The notes: generated by a model from the letters alone, not told the origin. A DNA stretch of 64,000 bases from an uncultured Prevotellaceae bacterium (GCA_902801375.1 CADCIB010000004.1:62001-126000), one strand, 5' to 3'; numbered from the stretch's first letter, positions 26,700 through 36,108 are shown. Translations and numbers: made by a program.

Positions 26700-26707
26700 T
26701 ACTTTTG
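26700..26707 (+). promoter_or_regulatory. Candidate -7 box of the nitroreductase operon
   Basis: TACTTTTG followed by CAAC matches the -7 element. No TTTG lies at the expected -33 distance. Leader to ATG 26770 would be about 55 nt. Confidence 0.45.
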
Positions 26708-26769
26708 CAACATGGAATCAGATGGATTCCCAGAAAGAATAACGAACCGCTAAAAAAAATTAGAAGGAT

Positions 26770-27303
26770 ATGAGTGATTTTAAGGATTTGGTCGGCGGAC
26801 GTAGGAGCCATCGGCTGTATAAGGAAGAGGAAATCAACGAGGACGACGTGCAGCTGATTTTGCGCGCTGCCCTGCTGGCTCCATCAGCTCATGGCCGGCG
26901 GAACTGGCATTTTGTGGTCGTTGACGAGAAGGCTGACCTGGAGAAACTGGCCGACTGCAAGGAGAACGGAGCTGCCTTTCTGAAGGCGGCTCCCTTGGCT
27001 GTGGCCGTGCTGGGCGATGCCCAGGAGAACGACTGCTGGCGCGAGGATTGCTCGATAGCCGCCGTCACAATGCAGTATCAGGCGGAAGACCTAGGTGTGG
27101 GCTCATGCTGGGTGCAGGTGTATGGCCGCTATCTGAGCGACGGCACACCCGCCGAGCAGGTGGCGAGGGGCATCCTCAACATCCCAGAGGGTATGAATTG
27201 CCTGTGTATTGTGGGCTTTGGCCACAAGAGGTTGAATATCCTTCCCCACGAGGAGGACTCCTTGAAGTGGGAGCAGGTGCACATTGGGAAGTTTCAATCG
27301 TAA
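26770..27303 (+). CDS. Nitroreductase-family flavoprotein
   Basis: 177 residues. The N-terminal RRSHRLYKEEEI is the FMN-phosphate-binding RRSxRxY motif, followed by LLAPSAHGRRNWHFVVVD, the conserved PSxxxxQPWxFxVV-type segment. AAVTMQYQAEDLGVGSCWVQ matches the dimer-core helix. The family reduces nitro compounds, quinones or flavins with NAD(P)H as FMN homodimers. Substrate unknown. It begins a four-gene run with gaps of 6, 37 and 53 bp. Confidence 0.85.
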   Translation: MSDFKDLVGGRRSHRLYKEEEINEDDVQLILRAALLAPSAHGRRNWHFVVVDEKADLEKLADCKENGAAFLKAAPLAVAVLGDAQENDCWREDCSIAAVTMQYQAEDLGVGSCWVQVYGRYLSDGTPAEQVARGILNIPEGMNCLCIVGFGHKRLNILPHEEDSLKWEQVHIGKFQS

Positions 27304-27309
27304 CTCGCC

Positions 27310-28095
27310 ATGCAGATCACACTGATAGGAGCAGGCAACATGGCCACGAACCTGGGCAAGGCGCTCTGGCGTGCCGGACATGACATCAAGGAGGTGTACA
27401 GCCGCACGATGGCATCGGCGGAGGCCTTGGCATGCAAGTTGGGGGCGCGGGCAACCAACGATTTGGCGAGCGTCGAGAGCGGTGCTGACGTCTATATCTT
27501 GGCCGTGAAAGATAGTGCGCTGGAAGGGGTGGCTGGCGCGTTAGCGAGGAGCGGGGCCGACGGTGCTGTGTTTCTGCACACGGCAGGGAGTGTGCAGATG
27601 AGCGTCTTCGAAGGTTATTTCAAGAATTATGGCGTGCTTTATCCGATGCAGACGTTTTCGAAAGAAAAGGAGGTAGAGTTCTCTGAGATTCCCTTCTTCG
27701 TGGAGGGTAACAACGGTCAGGCATTGCACACGTCGAGAACCTTGGCAGAGAGCATCTCCAAGCGCGTCTACGACTGTAGCTCTGAGCAGCGGCGCCACTT
27801 GCACCTTGCTGCAGTGTTTGCCTGTAACTTTGTGAACCACTGCTATGTTTTGTCGGCCCGTCTGCTGGAGAAGCAGGGCATACCTTTCGACGTGATGCTC
27901 CCCCTGATAGATGAGACAGCACGCAAGGTGCATACGCTGTCGCCCATAGAGGCGCAGACAGGGCCGGCGGTACGTTACGACGAGAATATCATCCAGATGC
28001 AGGCTGATCTGCTGAGTGATCAGCCCGCGCTGCGTGAGTTGTATTTGAAGATGAGTGAGAATATCCATGCGGCTACTCTGAACGCTCAACGATGA
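27310..28095 (+). CDS. Rossmann-like/DUF2520 NADP-dependent oxidoreductase
   Basis: 261 residues. The start MQITLIGAGNMATNLGKAL is a GxGxMA dinucleotide-binding fold like that of pyrroline-5-carboxylate reductase and F420-NADP oxidoreductases. The helical C-terminal domain contains AAVFACNFVNHCYVLSA and LIDETARKVHTLSP, typical of DUF2520 proteins, which are widespread in Bacteroidetes. The reaction is unknown. Only 6 bp from the nitroreductase stop. Confidence 0.82.
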   Translation: MQITLIGAGNMATNLGKALWRAGHDIKEVYSRTMASAEALACKLGARATNDLASVESGADVYILAVKDSALEGVAGALARSGADGAVFLHTAGSVQMSVFEGYFKNYGVLYPMQTFSKEKEVEFSEIPFFVEGNNGQALHTSRTLAESISKRVYDCSSEQRRHLHLAAVFACNFVNHCYVLSARLLEKQGIPFDVMLPLIDETARKVHTLSPIEAQTGPAVRYDENIIQMQADLLSDQPALRELYLKMSENIHAATLNAQR

Positions 28096-28132
28096 ATGAA
28101 GAATAATGAACCCCTAAACTCCCCAAACTCTT

Positions 28133-28651
28133 ATGATCAATTACGATTTACAGAAAATAAAGGCTGTCATCTTCGACGTTGACGGTGTGCTGAGCGGCGA
28201 GACGGTGGTGCTGAACAGTGATGGCGAACCTCTCCGCACAGTGAACATTAAGGATGGCTATGCCATTCAGTTGGCGCAGAAGGTAGGTCTGCGCATCGTC
28301 ATCATGACGGGCGGCTATACAGAGGCCGTGCGTATACGCTACGAGCGGTTGGGCGTACAGGACATCTATATGCGGTGTGCCGTGAAACTGAATAGCTATG
28401 AGGATTTCAAGCGGCAGTATGGTCTGGCCGACGAGGAAATCATTTATGTGGGCGACGACGTGCCCGACTACGAGGTGATGAGCCGTGTGGGCTGTCCTTG
28501 CTGTCCCGCGGATGCCTGCCCGGACATCAAGGCGGTGAGCCTCTACGTGAGTGGCCGCAATGGTGGCTATGGCTGCGGACGCGACATCATTGAGCAGGTG
28601 CTGCGGGCGCAAGGCAAGTGGATGGCCGACCGGCATGCCTTTGGATGGTAG
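28133..28651 (+). CDS. KdsC-like HAD phosphatase (3-deoxy-D-manno-octulosonate 8-phosphate phosphatase)
   Basis: 172 residues, capless HAD (type C0). FDVDGVL gives nucleophile Asp15 and acid Asp17; motif II is [10 protein letters not shown]; Lys is in [11 protein letters not shown]; motif III is [10 protein letters not shown]. The length and the ending [14 protein letters not shown] match KdsC, which removes phosphate from KDO 8-phosphate before LPS core synthesis. The related neuraminate/N-acylneuraminate phosphatases differ little, so the substrate is inferred. Confidence 0.85.
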   Translation: MINYDLQKIKAVIFDVDGVLSGETVVLNSDGEPLRTVNIKDGYAIQLAQKVGLRIVIMTGGYTEAVRIRYERLGVQDIYMRCAVKLNSYEDFKRQYGLADEEIIYVGDDVPDYEVMSRVGCPCCPADACPDIKAVSLYVSGRNGGYGCGRDIIEQVLRAQGKWMADRHAFGW

Positions 28652-28704
28652 TAAAAACACCAACACTCTCAGAAAAACCTTTATCTGATTAAAGTTTCTA
28701 TAAT

Positions 28705-29268
28705 ATGAGAATCATACTTGCATCTAACAGTCCACGTCGTAGGGAGTTGCTTTCCGGACTAGACATCGATTATGAAATACGCATCATGCCAAATATCGCG
28801 GAGGATTATCCCGCCGATCTGCCTGCCGAAGAGGTGGCGGAGTATATTTCCAGGGAGAAGGCTGCCGCATACCTGCCAACGCTTGCCGACGACGAGCTGG
28901 TGATCACAGCCGATACGGTGGTGATACTCGATGGTGAAATCATCGGCAAGCCACACTCGCTCGACGAGGCCAAGCAGATGCTTCACAGGCTGAGCGGCAA
29001 GAAGCATCGCGTGGTGACGGGTGTTTGCCTGACCACCACACAGCGGCAGCATGCGTTCTCAGCAAAGACCGACGTGCAGTTCTCGCCTTTGACCGACGAG
29101 GAAATAGACTATTATGTGGAGAAATACCAGCCGCTGGACAAGGCTGGGGCCTACGGTGTGCAAGAGTGGATAGGCTATGTGGGCGTCACGGCGCTTGAAG
29201 GAAGTTACTTCAATGTGATGGGCTTCCCCGTACAGCGTGTCTATCAGGAGCTCAAGAAATTTGGATGA
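28705..29268 (+). CDS. maf: Maf-like nucleoside triphosphate pyrophosphatase
   Basis: 187 residues. ILASNSPRRRELL is the Maf signature at the N-terminus; VITADTVVILDG carries the catalytic acidic residues; the IGKPHSLDEAKQML and KKHRVVTGVCL segments follow. Maf proteins hydrolyse dTTP/UTP or modified nucleotides, keep them out of nucleic acids and are linked to septum control. Its stop lies 5 bp from the convergent methyltransferase gene. Confidence 0.92.
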   Translation: MRIILASNSPRRRELLSGLDIDYEIRIMPNIAEDYPADLPAEEVAEYISREKAAAYLPTLADDELVITADTVVILDGEIIGKPHSLDEAKQMLHRLSGKKHRVVTGVCLTTTQRQHAFSAKTDVQFSPLTDEEIDYYVEKYQPLDKAGAYGVQEWIGYVGVTALEGSYFNVMGFPVQRVYQELKKFG

Positions 29269-29273
29269 GGGCT

Positions 29274-30053
29274 TTAGGCTCTTCGTCTGAACTCTGCACA
29301 GGTGATGGCTGTGGCGATGGCTACATTCAGACTGTCGGCGGTTTCGCGTCCTGGCGGGAAGTTGGGAATGAGAAGCCGCCGATTGACATGCCTGGCCACC
29401 TCAGATGATATGCCGTTGCCCTCGTTGCCCATCACGATGACGCCGTTGGACGACAGTTCCTGCTCGTAGAGGCTGTTGCCGTCGAGGAATGTGCCATAGA
29501 CGGGAACATCGGTGGGCAATGCTGCTAACCATTCGGGCAGGTCGACATATAGTATATGTACGCGCGCGAGGCTTCCCATCGTGGCTTGCACCACTTTCGG
29601 ATTGTAGGCATCGGCGGTGTCGTGACTGCAATAGAGCGTGTCGATGCCAAACCAGTCGGCGATGCGGATGATGGTGCCGAGGTTGCCCGGGTCCTGTACG
29701 CCGTCGAGGGCGAGGGATAGTACTCTTTCAGGGAGCGGGGAGTGTGGAGCGGGGAGAAAGGAGTGGGAATCGGGGAGCGAGGGAAGGGGGAACAATGCCA
29801 TCACCTGCTGGGGATGCTGCAGGAAACTCACCTTGCGCAGTTCGTCGTCGGTAACTACGGCATCTTGTTCGCTGGGACTCAATCCTGCGGATGCAAACCA
29901 CTCGGCTGTGGCAATGAGCCTGACGGGAGAGTTGACTGCCATCAGGTCGGCCACCACCTTAGGGCCTTCAGCCACGAAGAGCCCTTCTTTTTTCCGTCCT
30001 TTCTTCGTCTCCAACGAGCGGACGAGCTTTGCCAGGTTCTTGCTGATCGCCAT
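29274..30053 (-). CDS. SpoU/TrmH-family RNA 2'-O-methyltransferase
   Basis: 259 residues. The N-terminal substrate-binding part (KGRKKEGLFVAEGPKVVADL) and the SPOUT catalytic part are visible: motif 1 DGVQDPGNLGTIIRIADWFG, motif 2 VIVMGNEGNGIS, motif 3 IPNFPPGRETADSLNVAIA. The enzyme methylates a ribose 2'-OH in tRNA or rRNA, forming a knotted dimer. Residues about 99-110 (PSLPDSHSFLPAPHSPLP) form a proline/serine low-complexity insertion encoded by a purine-rich tract at about 29733-29797, unusual for this family. Confidence 0.87.
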   Translation of the reverse strand: MAISKNLAKLVRSLETKKGRKKEGLFVAEGPKVVADLMAVNSPVRLIATAEWFASAGLSPSEQDAVVTDDELRKVSFLQHPQQVMALFPLPSLPDSHSFLPAPHSPLPERVLSLALDGVQDPGNLGTIIRIADWFGIDTLYCSHDTADAYNPKVVQATMGSLARVHILYVDLPEWLAALPTDVPVYGTFLDGNSLYEQELSSNGVIVMGNEGNGISSEVARHVNRRLLIPNFPPGRETADSLNVAIATAITCAEFRRRA

Positions 30054-30063
30054 TGTTCGATGC

Positions 30064-31743
30064 TTAATATTTGAAACTGGAACCGCCGAGGAACTCGCGC
30101 ATAATGCTGGTGGGCGGTATCTCCTTGTCGCTTACAGGGATGAAGTAGTGGATGAACTTTAGCAGACGATGGGCCTCGGCATATTCCGGACAGTTCTTTG
30201 GCACAGATGCGAGGATGAGCTCGGCATGGGTGCGTAATACAGCGAACTCGATGTTCAAAGCAGAGTTGAACATCACGTCGGCCGTTTCCTGGAAGGGAAA
30301 TATCCATTGCTCTTCGGCCTCGCACACATTCTTCCAATGGCTGATGGTCTCACGGGCGCTGAATGCTCCTTTGTTGTAGTCGCGGATGATTCGGCGCAGG
30401 AGCCTATTGTCGCGCGTGGGCACCCAGTTGTGGTCGTCGAGCGAGATGCTGGTGAGTGCCGACACATAAACCCTGAACTTCGCCGAGTCGGGCACATGTT
30501 GCGTGAGGATGGGGTTCAGGGCGTGGATGCCTTCGATGATGAGCACCGTGTCGTTCTGCAGTTTCAGTCGTTTGCCGTTGTATTCGCGCTTGCCTGTGGT
30601 GAAGTTGTATTCCGGCACCTCCACGCGTTCGCCCGCCATGAGCCGCATTAGATGGTCTTCGAGGAGTTCGCAGTCGACGGCCTTGATGTTGTCGAAGTCG
30701 TATTCCCCATTGGGCAGTAGCGGTGTGTCGATGCGGTTGACGAAATAGTCGTCGGTGGAGAATGACAGCGGGCGCAGTCCGCAGGCTAATAGCTGGATGG
30801 ATAGTCGTTTGCAGAATGTCGTCTTACCAGAGCTTGACGGTCCTGTGATGAGGACGATGCGAATGGGGTCGTTCTCTGCACGGAAGCGGCGGTCGATCTC
30901 TTCGGCTATCTGCACGATCTTTTTCTCCTGCAGGGCCTCGCTCACCTGAATCAACTGCGAGGCATGGCCTTTCAATACCGCTTTGTTCACATCGCCGGCA
31001 TTCGACAGCCGCATGATGACATCCCACTTCACTTTTTCGGCAAACATCTCGAAGGTCTTGGGCATGTCAATCTTATCGGAAATCCTATTCGGATCGTGGC
31101 GGTCGGGGACACGCAGTAGCAGACCGTCGTGATAGTGCTCGACATCCCACACTTTCAGATAACCAGCCGACGGCACCAACGGGCCGTAGTAGTAGTCTAC
31201 GGTGTCGCCTAGTGTGTAGTAGTCGCTGTAAATCTGTCCGCTTGTCTCTAAGAGCTTCACCTTGTCGGCGAAGCCTCTTTCAGCAAACACACGCACAGCC
31301 TCCTCTGTGGTGGCCTCATTGCGACGGAAGGGCATGTCGAGGGCCACAATCTCCTTCATGCGCTCGCGGATGCGGTCGACATCGTCGTCGGTGAGAGGCT
31401 CGCCTGAACGCTTCTTGAAATTGCAGTAATAGCCCAGCGACAGGGGATACTCGATGAAGAGCTTGCTGCCGGGGAAGAGGTCGCTCGTGGCTTTGTAGAG
31501 CACGAAACAAAGCGACCGCACGTAGACACGGCGGCCGGATCCTTCGCGGGCGTCGAGAAACTCCACGTCGCGATTCTGGAACAGACGGAACTTCAGTCCC
31601 TGCGAGGCGTTATTTACTTTGGCGGAAACCACGGGGTAGGGGAGTTGTAGCTCATCGGCAAACTCTTGATAGACATCCAACAGCGATGTTCCCTCAGGGA
31701 AACTCTTTGTTGTGTTGTTGTTTTTGCAGCGAATGTGTAGCAC
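30064..31743 (-). CDS. Nucleoside (uridine-type) kinase with ThrRS-like N-terminus
   Basis: 559 residues. Residues 1-60 look like a TGS domain (SFPEGTSLLDVYQEFADEL), residues 60-230 like the second additional domain of threonyl-tRNA synthetase, and residues about 290-559 are a P-loop kinase of the uridine kinase/PRK group. The P-loop GPSSSGKTT is at 301-309, with SFSTDDYFVNR following. This fusion is typical of Bacteroidetes and Clostridia and is annotated as nucleoside kinase; the role of the tRNA-synthetase-like part is not known. It lies 10 bp upstream of the methyltransferase gene, likely one operon. Confidence 0.87.
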   Translation of the reverse strand: MLHIRCKNNNTTKSFPEGTSLLDVYQEFADELQLPYPVVSAKVNNASQGLKFRLFQNRDVEFLDAREGSGRRVYVRSLCFVLYKATSDLFPGSKLFIEYPLSLGYYCNFKKRSGEPLTDDDVDRIRERMKEIVALDMPFRRNEATTEEAVRVFAERGFADKVKLLETSGQIYSDYYTLGDTVDYYYGPLVPSAGYLKVWDVEHYHDGLLLRVPDRHDPNRISDKIDMPKTFEMFAEKVKWDVIMRLSNAGDVNKAVLKGHASQLIQVSEALQEKKIVQIAEEIDRRFRAENDPIRIVLITGPSSSGKTTFCKRLSIQLLACGLRPLSFSTDDYFVNRIDTPLLPNGEYDFDNIKAVDCELLEDHLMRLMAGERVEVPEYNFTTGKREYNGKRLKLQNDTVLIIEGIHALNPILTQHVPDSAKFRVYVSALTSISLDDHNWVPTRDNRLLRRIIRDYNKGAFSARETISHWKNVCEAEEQWIFPFQETADVMFNSALNIEFAVLRTHAELILASVPKNCPEYAEAHRLLKFIHYFIPVSDKEIPPTSIMREFLGGSSFKY

Positions 31744-32046
31744 GGTATATTGTTTTGGGATGATGCTGCAAAGTTACGAATAAAAGTTGAAAAGGGGAAA
31801 GGTTATACATCTTTTTTTGAATAACAAGCGTTTTTTTTCGAACTAATGGAAGAAATATGCCGTCAACAGACATCTGAGACGTTGTTTTTGCTCTCATCAT
31901 TTCTGTTAAATTAATGCAAATAATATTCATTATTCATTGCAAAATCAGAAATAACGTTTAATTTTGCCGATAATTTCATTGATGCCCCTTGTAAGGACTA
32001 CCATAAAAAACAAGAGTTTTGTTTATAATATGTTCATTAAAAAATC
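31744..32046. other. Intergenic region between nucleoside kinase and secreted protein genes
   Basis: 303 bp, A/T-rich, divergent. It holds a possible leftward -7 box TAACTTTG (31776-31769, no good -33) for the kinase operon and the rightward promoter at 31936-31966. The 75-nt leader to 32047 has a small palindrome CCTTGTAAGG at about 31987. No gene or repeat array was seen. Confidence 0.6.
31936..31966 (+). promoter_or_regulatory. Promoter of the choice-of-anchor-J gene cluster
   Basis: ATTG at 31936-31939, 19-bp spacer, TAATTTTG at 31959-31966. Good match to the Bacteroidetes consensus. Confidence 0.75.
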
Positions 32047-35000
32047 ATGTGTATGAAAAGAAAATTACTATTTGGCTTGGCACTCGCCTTAATGGGAGTC
32101 GTAAGCTCCGTGAGTGCCGACGAGTTGACCGTGTATGACGGGACGACGACGAACCAGTACATCCCAACGTACGGTTACTATGCTGACACTCAAGGTCAGT
32201 TAAGCGAGTTTATGATTCCAGCTGCAGACTTAGCAACACTCTATGGCAGCACAATAAATGCTCTTAAGTTCTATGCTAATAGCACATCTGTCAATTGGGG
32301 AACAGCCCAATTCAAGGTATATGTAAAAGAAGTCGTAGACGGAGCCTTAGATAGTAGTTTTAGCGGTGATGCTGGGGCAACTATCGTATATCAAGGCTCA
32401 CTGAAAGTGGAGTCAAACGAAATGGCGGTTACTTTCAGCGAAGGATATGAATATGGCGGCGGAAATCTGCTTGTAGGCATTTATGTTTCTACAAAAGGAA
32501 CATATAATCGCGCATACTTCTATGGCACAGGCGGATTTGACAACATTTACAGCCGCTACAGAGATTCAAGTAGCGGTAACGGTACAGCTCAGTACTTCAT
32601 TCCCAAAACGACTCTTACCTATGAGGCAATGACTGAGGGCCCTGGTTTGAAGGTAAAAGACTACAAGGATGGTGATACGATGTCGTTCGGCATGGTTGAC
32701 GCAGGAACAACTAAAACCATCACCTTGGTGAACCCAGGCACAGAGGACATCACTGTGAACATCGCCACGACCGGTGGCTTTACAGCTGACAAGACCACTG
32801 CAACAATTGCAGCCAACAAGGGTGAGCAGGTTGTGACGATTACTGTTCCCGACGCAACAGCCAACGGAACCATCACCATCACTCCGACAGCTGCTGGCGT
32901 TGACCCCATTACTATCAATCTGAGCTGTGTCATCAAAGACCCGAACAAGTTCTTCGTTGACTTCAATGATAACCAGTTGCCCGAGGGATGGGAAACTGTA
33001 GGTATCGGCAGCTATACGACAGGTAGTTATGCTTCTTCTTATGTTTGGGATTTCTCCAAAGGATATGCTTGGTATAAGTCATCAACTTCTTCTGCAGGAT
33101 ACTTAGACTATTATTATAATTCTATTGAGTCACCTCTTGTTAAATTTGAAGAAGGCGAGAAATTGTTATTCAAGGTAAAAAAAGAATCTAATTATTCAAC
33201 GAATCTTGGCTACCTTCGCGTAGACTACTCCACCGATGGCAAGACATGGACAGCAGCAACCGATGGTACATTCAACAATGCTGCTCTGACAACAGAGTGG
33301 GCAGAGAAGGAAGTGACAATTCCTGCTACAACCAAGAAGATTCGCTTTGTCGCCGCTGGCATCGCTCTTGACGACATCTACGGCGGTGAGTATTCTACTG
33401 CTCCCGTGATGAACGTCACAGCTACCGATGTTTCGTTCGGTATGGTCAACGCCGAGGCAACGGCTACCTTCACGATTAAGAACGAGGGTAAGTCAGACCT
33501 GACAGGCATCGAAGTCACTACTACTGATAACAACTTCACCTTTGAGGGTGTTCCCACAACCGTTGCTGTTGGCGAGACTGCCACTGTCACGGTGAAGATG
33601 TCTGCTGCCAACAAGGGTATGCACGAAGGAACCGTCACCGTTGCTGCTCCCGAACAGGAGAGCAAGACCTTCAACGTCAGCGGCTACGTGATGGATGAAG
33701 AGCTCTTCACCGAGACCTTCGACGGCAATGCCCTGCCCGACGGATGGACGATGGAGAGCGGGAGCACATCTACAGACTACAAGTGGACGTTTGCTAACGG
33801 TGCCGCCACAGGTAGCAATAAGAATGCACGCCTAATCACTCCGGCCCTTACCATTGCCGAGGGCGAAAAGATGGCCATCGAAATAAAGAAGTATAACACA
33901 TGGGCTTGCACGCTTCCTATTTATATATCAAAGGATGGCGGCGAGTTCACACTTTTCAAGACGATTGCTAATACGGAATTGAGTGACTCATATAAGGTGT
34001 TCTTCATCGACGGTCTCGCTGCTGGCAACTACAAAATTCGTTTCGATGGTGATGGTATCGTCATGAATGCCATCAACGGTTTCCACCTCAACATGAATGC
34101 CCCCAGCATGGAAATGGTTTCCACCGAGGCAGCTGCCTTTGGTAAGGTGACGGCAAATGCTTCGAAGACCTACACCGTGAAGAACGTGGGTACGGGCGAG
34201 CTGACCGTGAACATTGCTTCTGACAACGAAGCCTTCACCGTTGAACCTGCTCAGCTGGTCATCACCGACGAGCCGAAGGACTTTACCGTGACCTTCAACT
34301 ACACCGAAGGCAACTACGGCAACTTCACCGCCAACATCACCGTCACCCCGACCTACAACGAGGTTGCCAAGGTGACCATCGCCGCTTCTGCCAAGGCTAT
34401 GGATCCGAATGCATGGGATGAAGACTTCGAAGGCGGAGTAATGCCCATCGGATGGGAAGCAAGCAACTTCTCAGTAACAACAAAGTCTTACACAACCAAT
34501 CCGAACACGACCTATCTTGCAATAGCTTCGGCTCAAGGCGCTACACTCGTTACTCCGCGTTTGGAAGCCAAGGCCAATGATGTGCTGATATGGGAGGCTT
34601 ACTGCGACTGGAGCGATGAAGGATTTACAGTAGAATACTCAACTGACGACAAGGCAACATGGACAGCCATCGAAGGCTACAATCCTTACACACCTCAGAA
34701 TGACGGTATTACCACACGAGGAGCGAAGAAAGACATGTCGTTCACTGCTCCCGCTGACGGTTTCTACTATCTGCGCTTCACCTCTTCTTATAGCGGCAAC
34801 GGCGTTGACAACTTCAACGGCTTCAAACTGGCTCTGAAGGAGCATGACGCTACAATCTCCAACTTGGATATCCGTTCATCCTTCAACCAGTACACTGACC
34901 ATCAGGTGAGCGTCACCGTGAAGGAAATGGTGGGCAAGGATGAGGAAATGACCGCCAAGTTCTTCATCAACGGCACACAGTATGGTGAATCAGTGACTGA

Positions 35001-35799
35001 GACCGTCCCCGCCGGTGGCGAGAAAGAGTTTGTCGTTGCCGTCCGTTTGAACGAAGTAATCAGCGGCGATGCCTACTTCGTGGTGTCCAACGACAATCTG
35101 GAACTCACTTCAGAACATGTGGCTATTACAACAAATCCTGCTGTTGTCCTTGATGAAACGGTAGCACTTGAGGAGATGCCTTCGGGTTATCAGGACAAGG
35201 TAGTGGTAAAATACACTGCCAAGCAAGGTTGGAACACCATCTGCCTGCCGTTCGCTCTCACAGACGAAAACCTGACGGCATTGTTCGGAGAAGGCTATAA
35301 GGTATATGAGTTCTATCAGTATAAGGATGGAGAACTCGGCTTCAGAATTGCCAGCCGCCGCTATGCAGGCTATCCTTACATTGTCTACTGTGAGACTGTT
35401 CCTACTATCGAGGAACCTGGCTATCTTGAGACATACGTCAGCTTTACTTCATCTGAGAAATACGACGAATACAACGGTGCTCGCTTCCAGGGTACCTTCG
35501 CCCCGATTGCTGCTTCTGGTATGGAGGGCAAGTATGGTGTGACACCTAACGGAAAGATCCAGAAGGGTGGCGCCAATGCCTGGATGAAGGGCTACCGCGC
35601 CTACTTCGAGCTGCCCGAGGATGTCAATCCGTCGAAGCTCGCCATCACCATCGACGGCCAGGCCATCGCCACAGGCATCGATGCAATGGAAATGCTCAAC
35701 GAGCTGAATGGCGATATCTATGACCTGCAAGGCCGCAAGGTGAACCACGCTCAGAAGGGTGTGTTCATACAGAACGGCAAGAAGGTCTTGGTGAAGTAA
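32047..35799 (+). CDS. Large secreted modular protein with choice-of-anchor-J and ASH-like repeats
   Basis: 1250 residues; start at 32047 or the second Met at 32053. Signal peptide ends near SVSA-DEL. After an N-terminal domain the protein alternates two module types. ASH/HYDIN-like Ig modules start near residues 212, 461 and 697 (SFGMVDAGTTKTITLVNPG, SFGMVNAEATATFTIKNEG, AFGKVTANASKTYTVKNVG). Choice-of-anchor-J jelly-roll modules start near 303, 553 and 790 (FVDFNDNQLPEGW, FTETFDGNALPDGW, WDEDFEGGVMPIGW). The C-terminus carries WNTICLPFAL and the shared tail YDLQGRKVNHAQKGVFIQNG. Probably exported to the surface, perhaps by T9SS (inference); ligand unknown. A 64-residue protein follows after 38 bp. 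Confidence 0.85.
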   Translation: MCMKRKLLFGLALALMGVVSSVSADELTVYDGTTTNQYIPTYGYYADTQGQLSEFMIPAADLATLYGSTINALKFYANSTSVNWGTAQFKVYVKEVVDGALDSSFSGDAGATIVYQGSLKVESNEMAVTFSEGYEYGGGNLLVGIYVSTKGTYNRAYFYGTGGFDNIYSRYRDSSSGNGTAQYFIPKTTLTYEAMTEGPGLKVKDYKDGDTMSFGMVDAGTTKTITLVNPGTEDITVNIATTGGFTADKTTATIAANKGEQVVTITVPDATANGTITITPTAAGVDPITINLSCVIKDPNKFFVDFNDNQLPEGWETVGIGSYTTGSYASSYVWDFSKGYAWYKSSTSSAGYLDYYYNSIESPLVKFEEGEKLLFKVKKESNYSTNLGYLRVDYSTDGKTWTAATDGTFNNAALTTEWAEKEVTIPATTKKIRFVAAGIALDDIYGGEYSTAPVMNVTATDVSFGMVNAEATATFTIKNEGKSDLTGIEVTTTDNNFTFEGVPTTVAVGETATVTVKMSAANKGMHEGTVTVAAPEQESKTFNVSGYVMDEELFTETFDGNALPDGWTMESGSTSTDYKWTFANGAATGSNKNARLITPALTIAEGEKMAIEIKKYNTWACTLPIYISKDGGEFTLFKTIANTELSDSYKVFFIDGLAAGNYKIRFDGDGIVMNAINGFHLNMNAPSMEMVSTEAAAFGKVTANASKTYTVKNVGTGELTVNIASDNEAFTVEPAQLVITDEPKDFTVTFNYTEGNYGNFTANITVTPTYNEVAKVTIAASAKAMDPNAWDEDFEGGVMPIGWEASNFSVTTKSYTTNPNTTYLAIASAQGATLVTPRLEAKANDVLIWEAYCDWSDEGFTVEYSTDDKATWTAIEGYNPYTPQNDGITTRGAKKDMSFTAPADGFYYLRFTSSYSGNGVDNFNGFKLALKEHDATISNLDIRSSFNQYTDHQVSVTVKEMVGKDEEMTAKFFINGTQYGESVTETVPAGGEKEFVVAVRLNEVISGDAYFVVSNDNLELTSEHVAITTNPAVVLDETVALEEMPSGYQDKVVVKYTAKQGWNTICLPFALTDENLTALFGEGYKVYEFYQYKDGELGFRIASRRYAGYPYIVYCETVPTIEEPGYLETYVSFTSSEKYDEYNGARFQGTFAPIAASGMEGKYGVTPNGKIQKGGANAWMKGYRAYFELPEDVNPSKLAITIDGQAIATGIDAMEMLNELNGDIYDLQGRKVNHAQKGVFIQNGKKVLVK

Positions 35800-35837
35800 G
35801 TATTAACAATGTAGAATGAAATAAACAGAAAATAGAT

Positions 35838-36032
35838 ATGAAAAAAACATATTTGGTTCCTGGCATTGAAGTGACGGTGTTTCATGGAGATACGATTTTG
35901 GCAGGTGCCAGTAAGCTCGATCCCAATGAAGACAACCAGACGGTGACTCCTTCAGAAGAGGAGTATGATGGCGAGTTCAGTTCCAATAGGAACAACTACA
36001 ATGTCTGGGACGACGACGAAGAAGATTATTAA
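35838..36032 (+). CDS. Short acidic protein of the MKK-Y-P-EV type
   Basis: 64 residues. The first 25 (MKKTYLVPGIEVTVFHGDTI followed by LAGAS) match a pattern I recall from many short Bacteroidales ORFs (MKK.Y..P..EV......LA.S). The rest is strongly acidic and ends DDDEEDY. It has no hydrophobic signal peptide and no cysteine. It sits between two large secreted proteins and is closed by the strong terminator at 36046. Function unknown; the conserved front and variable acidic back recall a leader-plus-cargo design, but no maturation enzyme is adjacent. Confidence 0.65.
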   Translation: MKKTYLVPGIEVTVFHGDTILAGASKLDPNEDNQTVTPSEEEYDGEFSSNRNNYNVWDDDEEDY

Positions 36033-36045
36033 TCGTTCACCTTTT

Positions 36046-36088
36046 CAGAGGCGTGGGGGCAGAATGTGCTCCCCACGCCTCTGCTTTT
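36046..36088 (+). terminator. Terminator after the short acidic protein
   Basis: CAGAGGCGTGGGG (36046-36058) pairs perfectly with CCCCACGCCTCTG (36071-36083), 13 bp, followed by CTTTT. It separates the small gene from the following secreted protein gene, whose ATG is only 21 bp further on. That gene therefore depends on read-through or a promoter inside this region. Confidence 0.82.
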
Positions 36089-36108
36089 AAAACAAATCAA
36101 AGCCGCTT

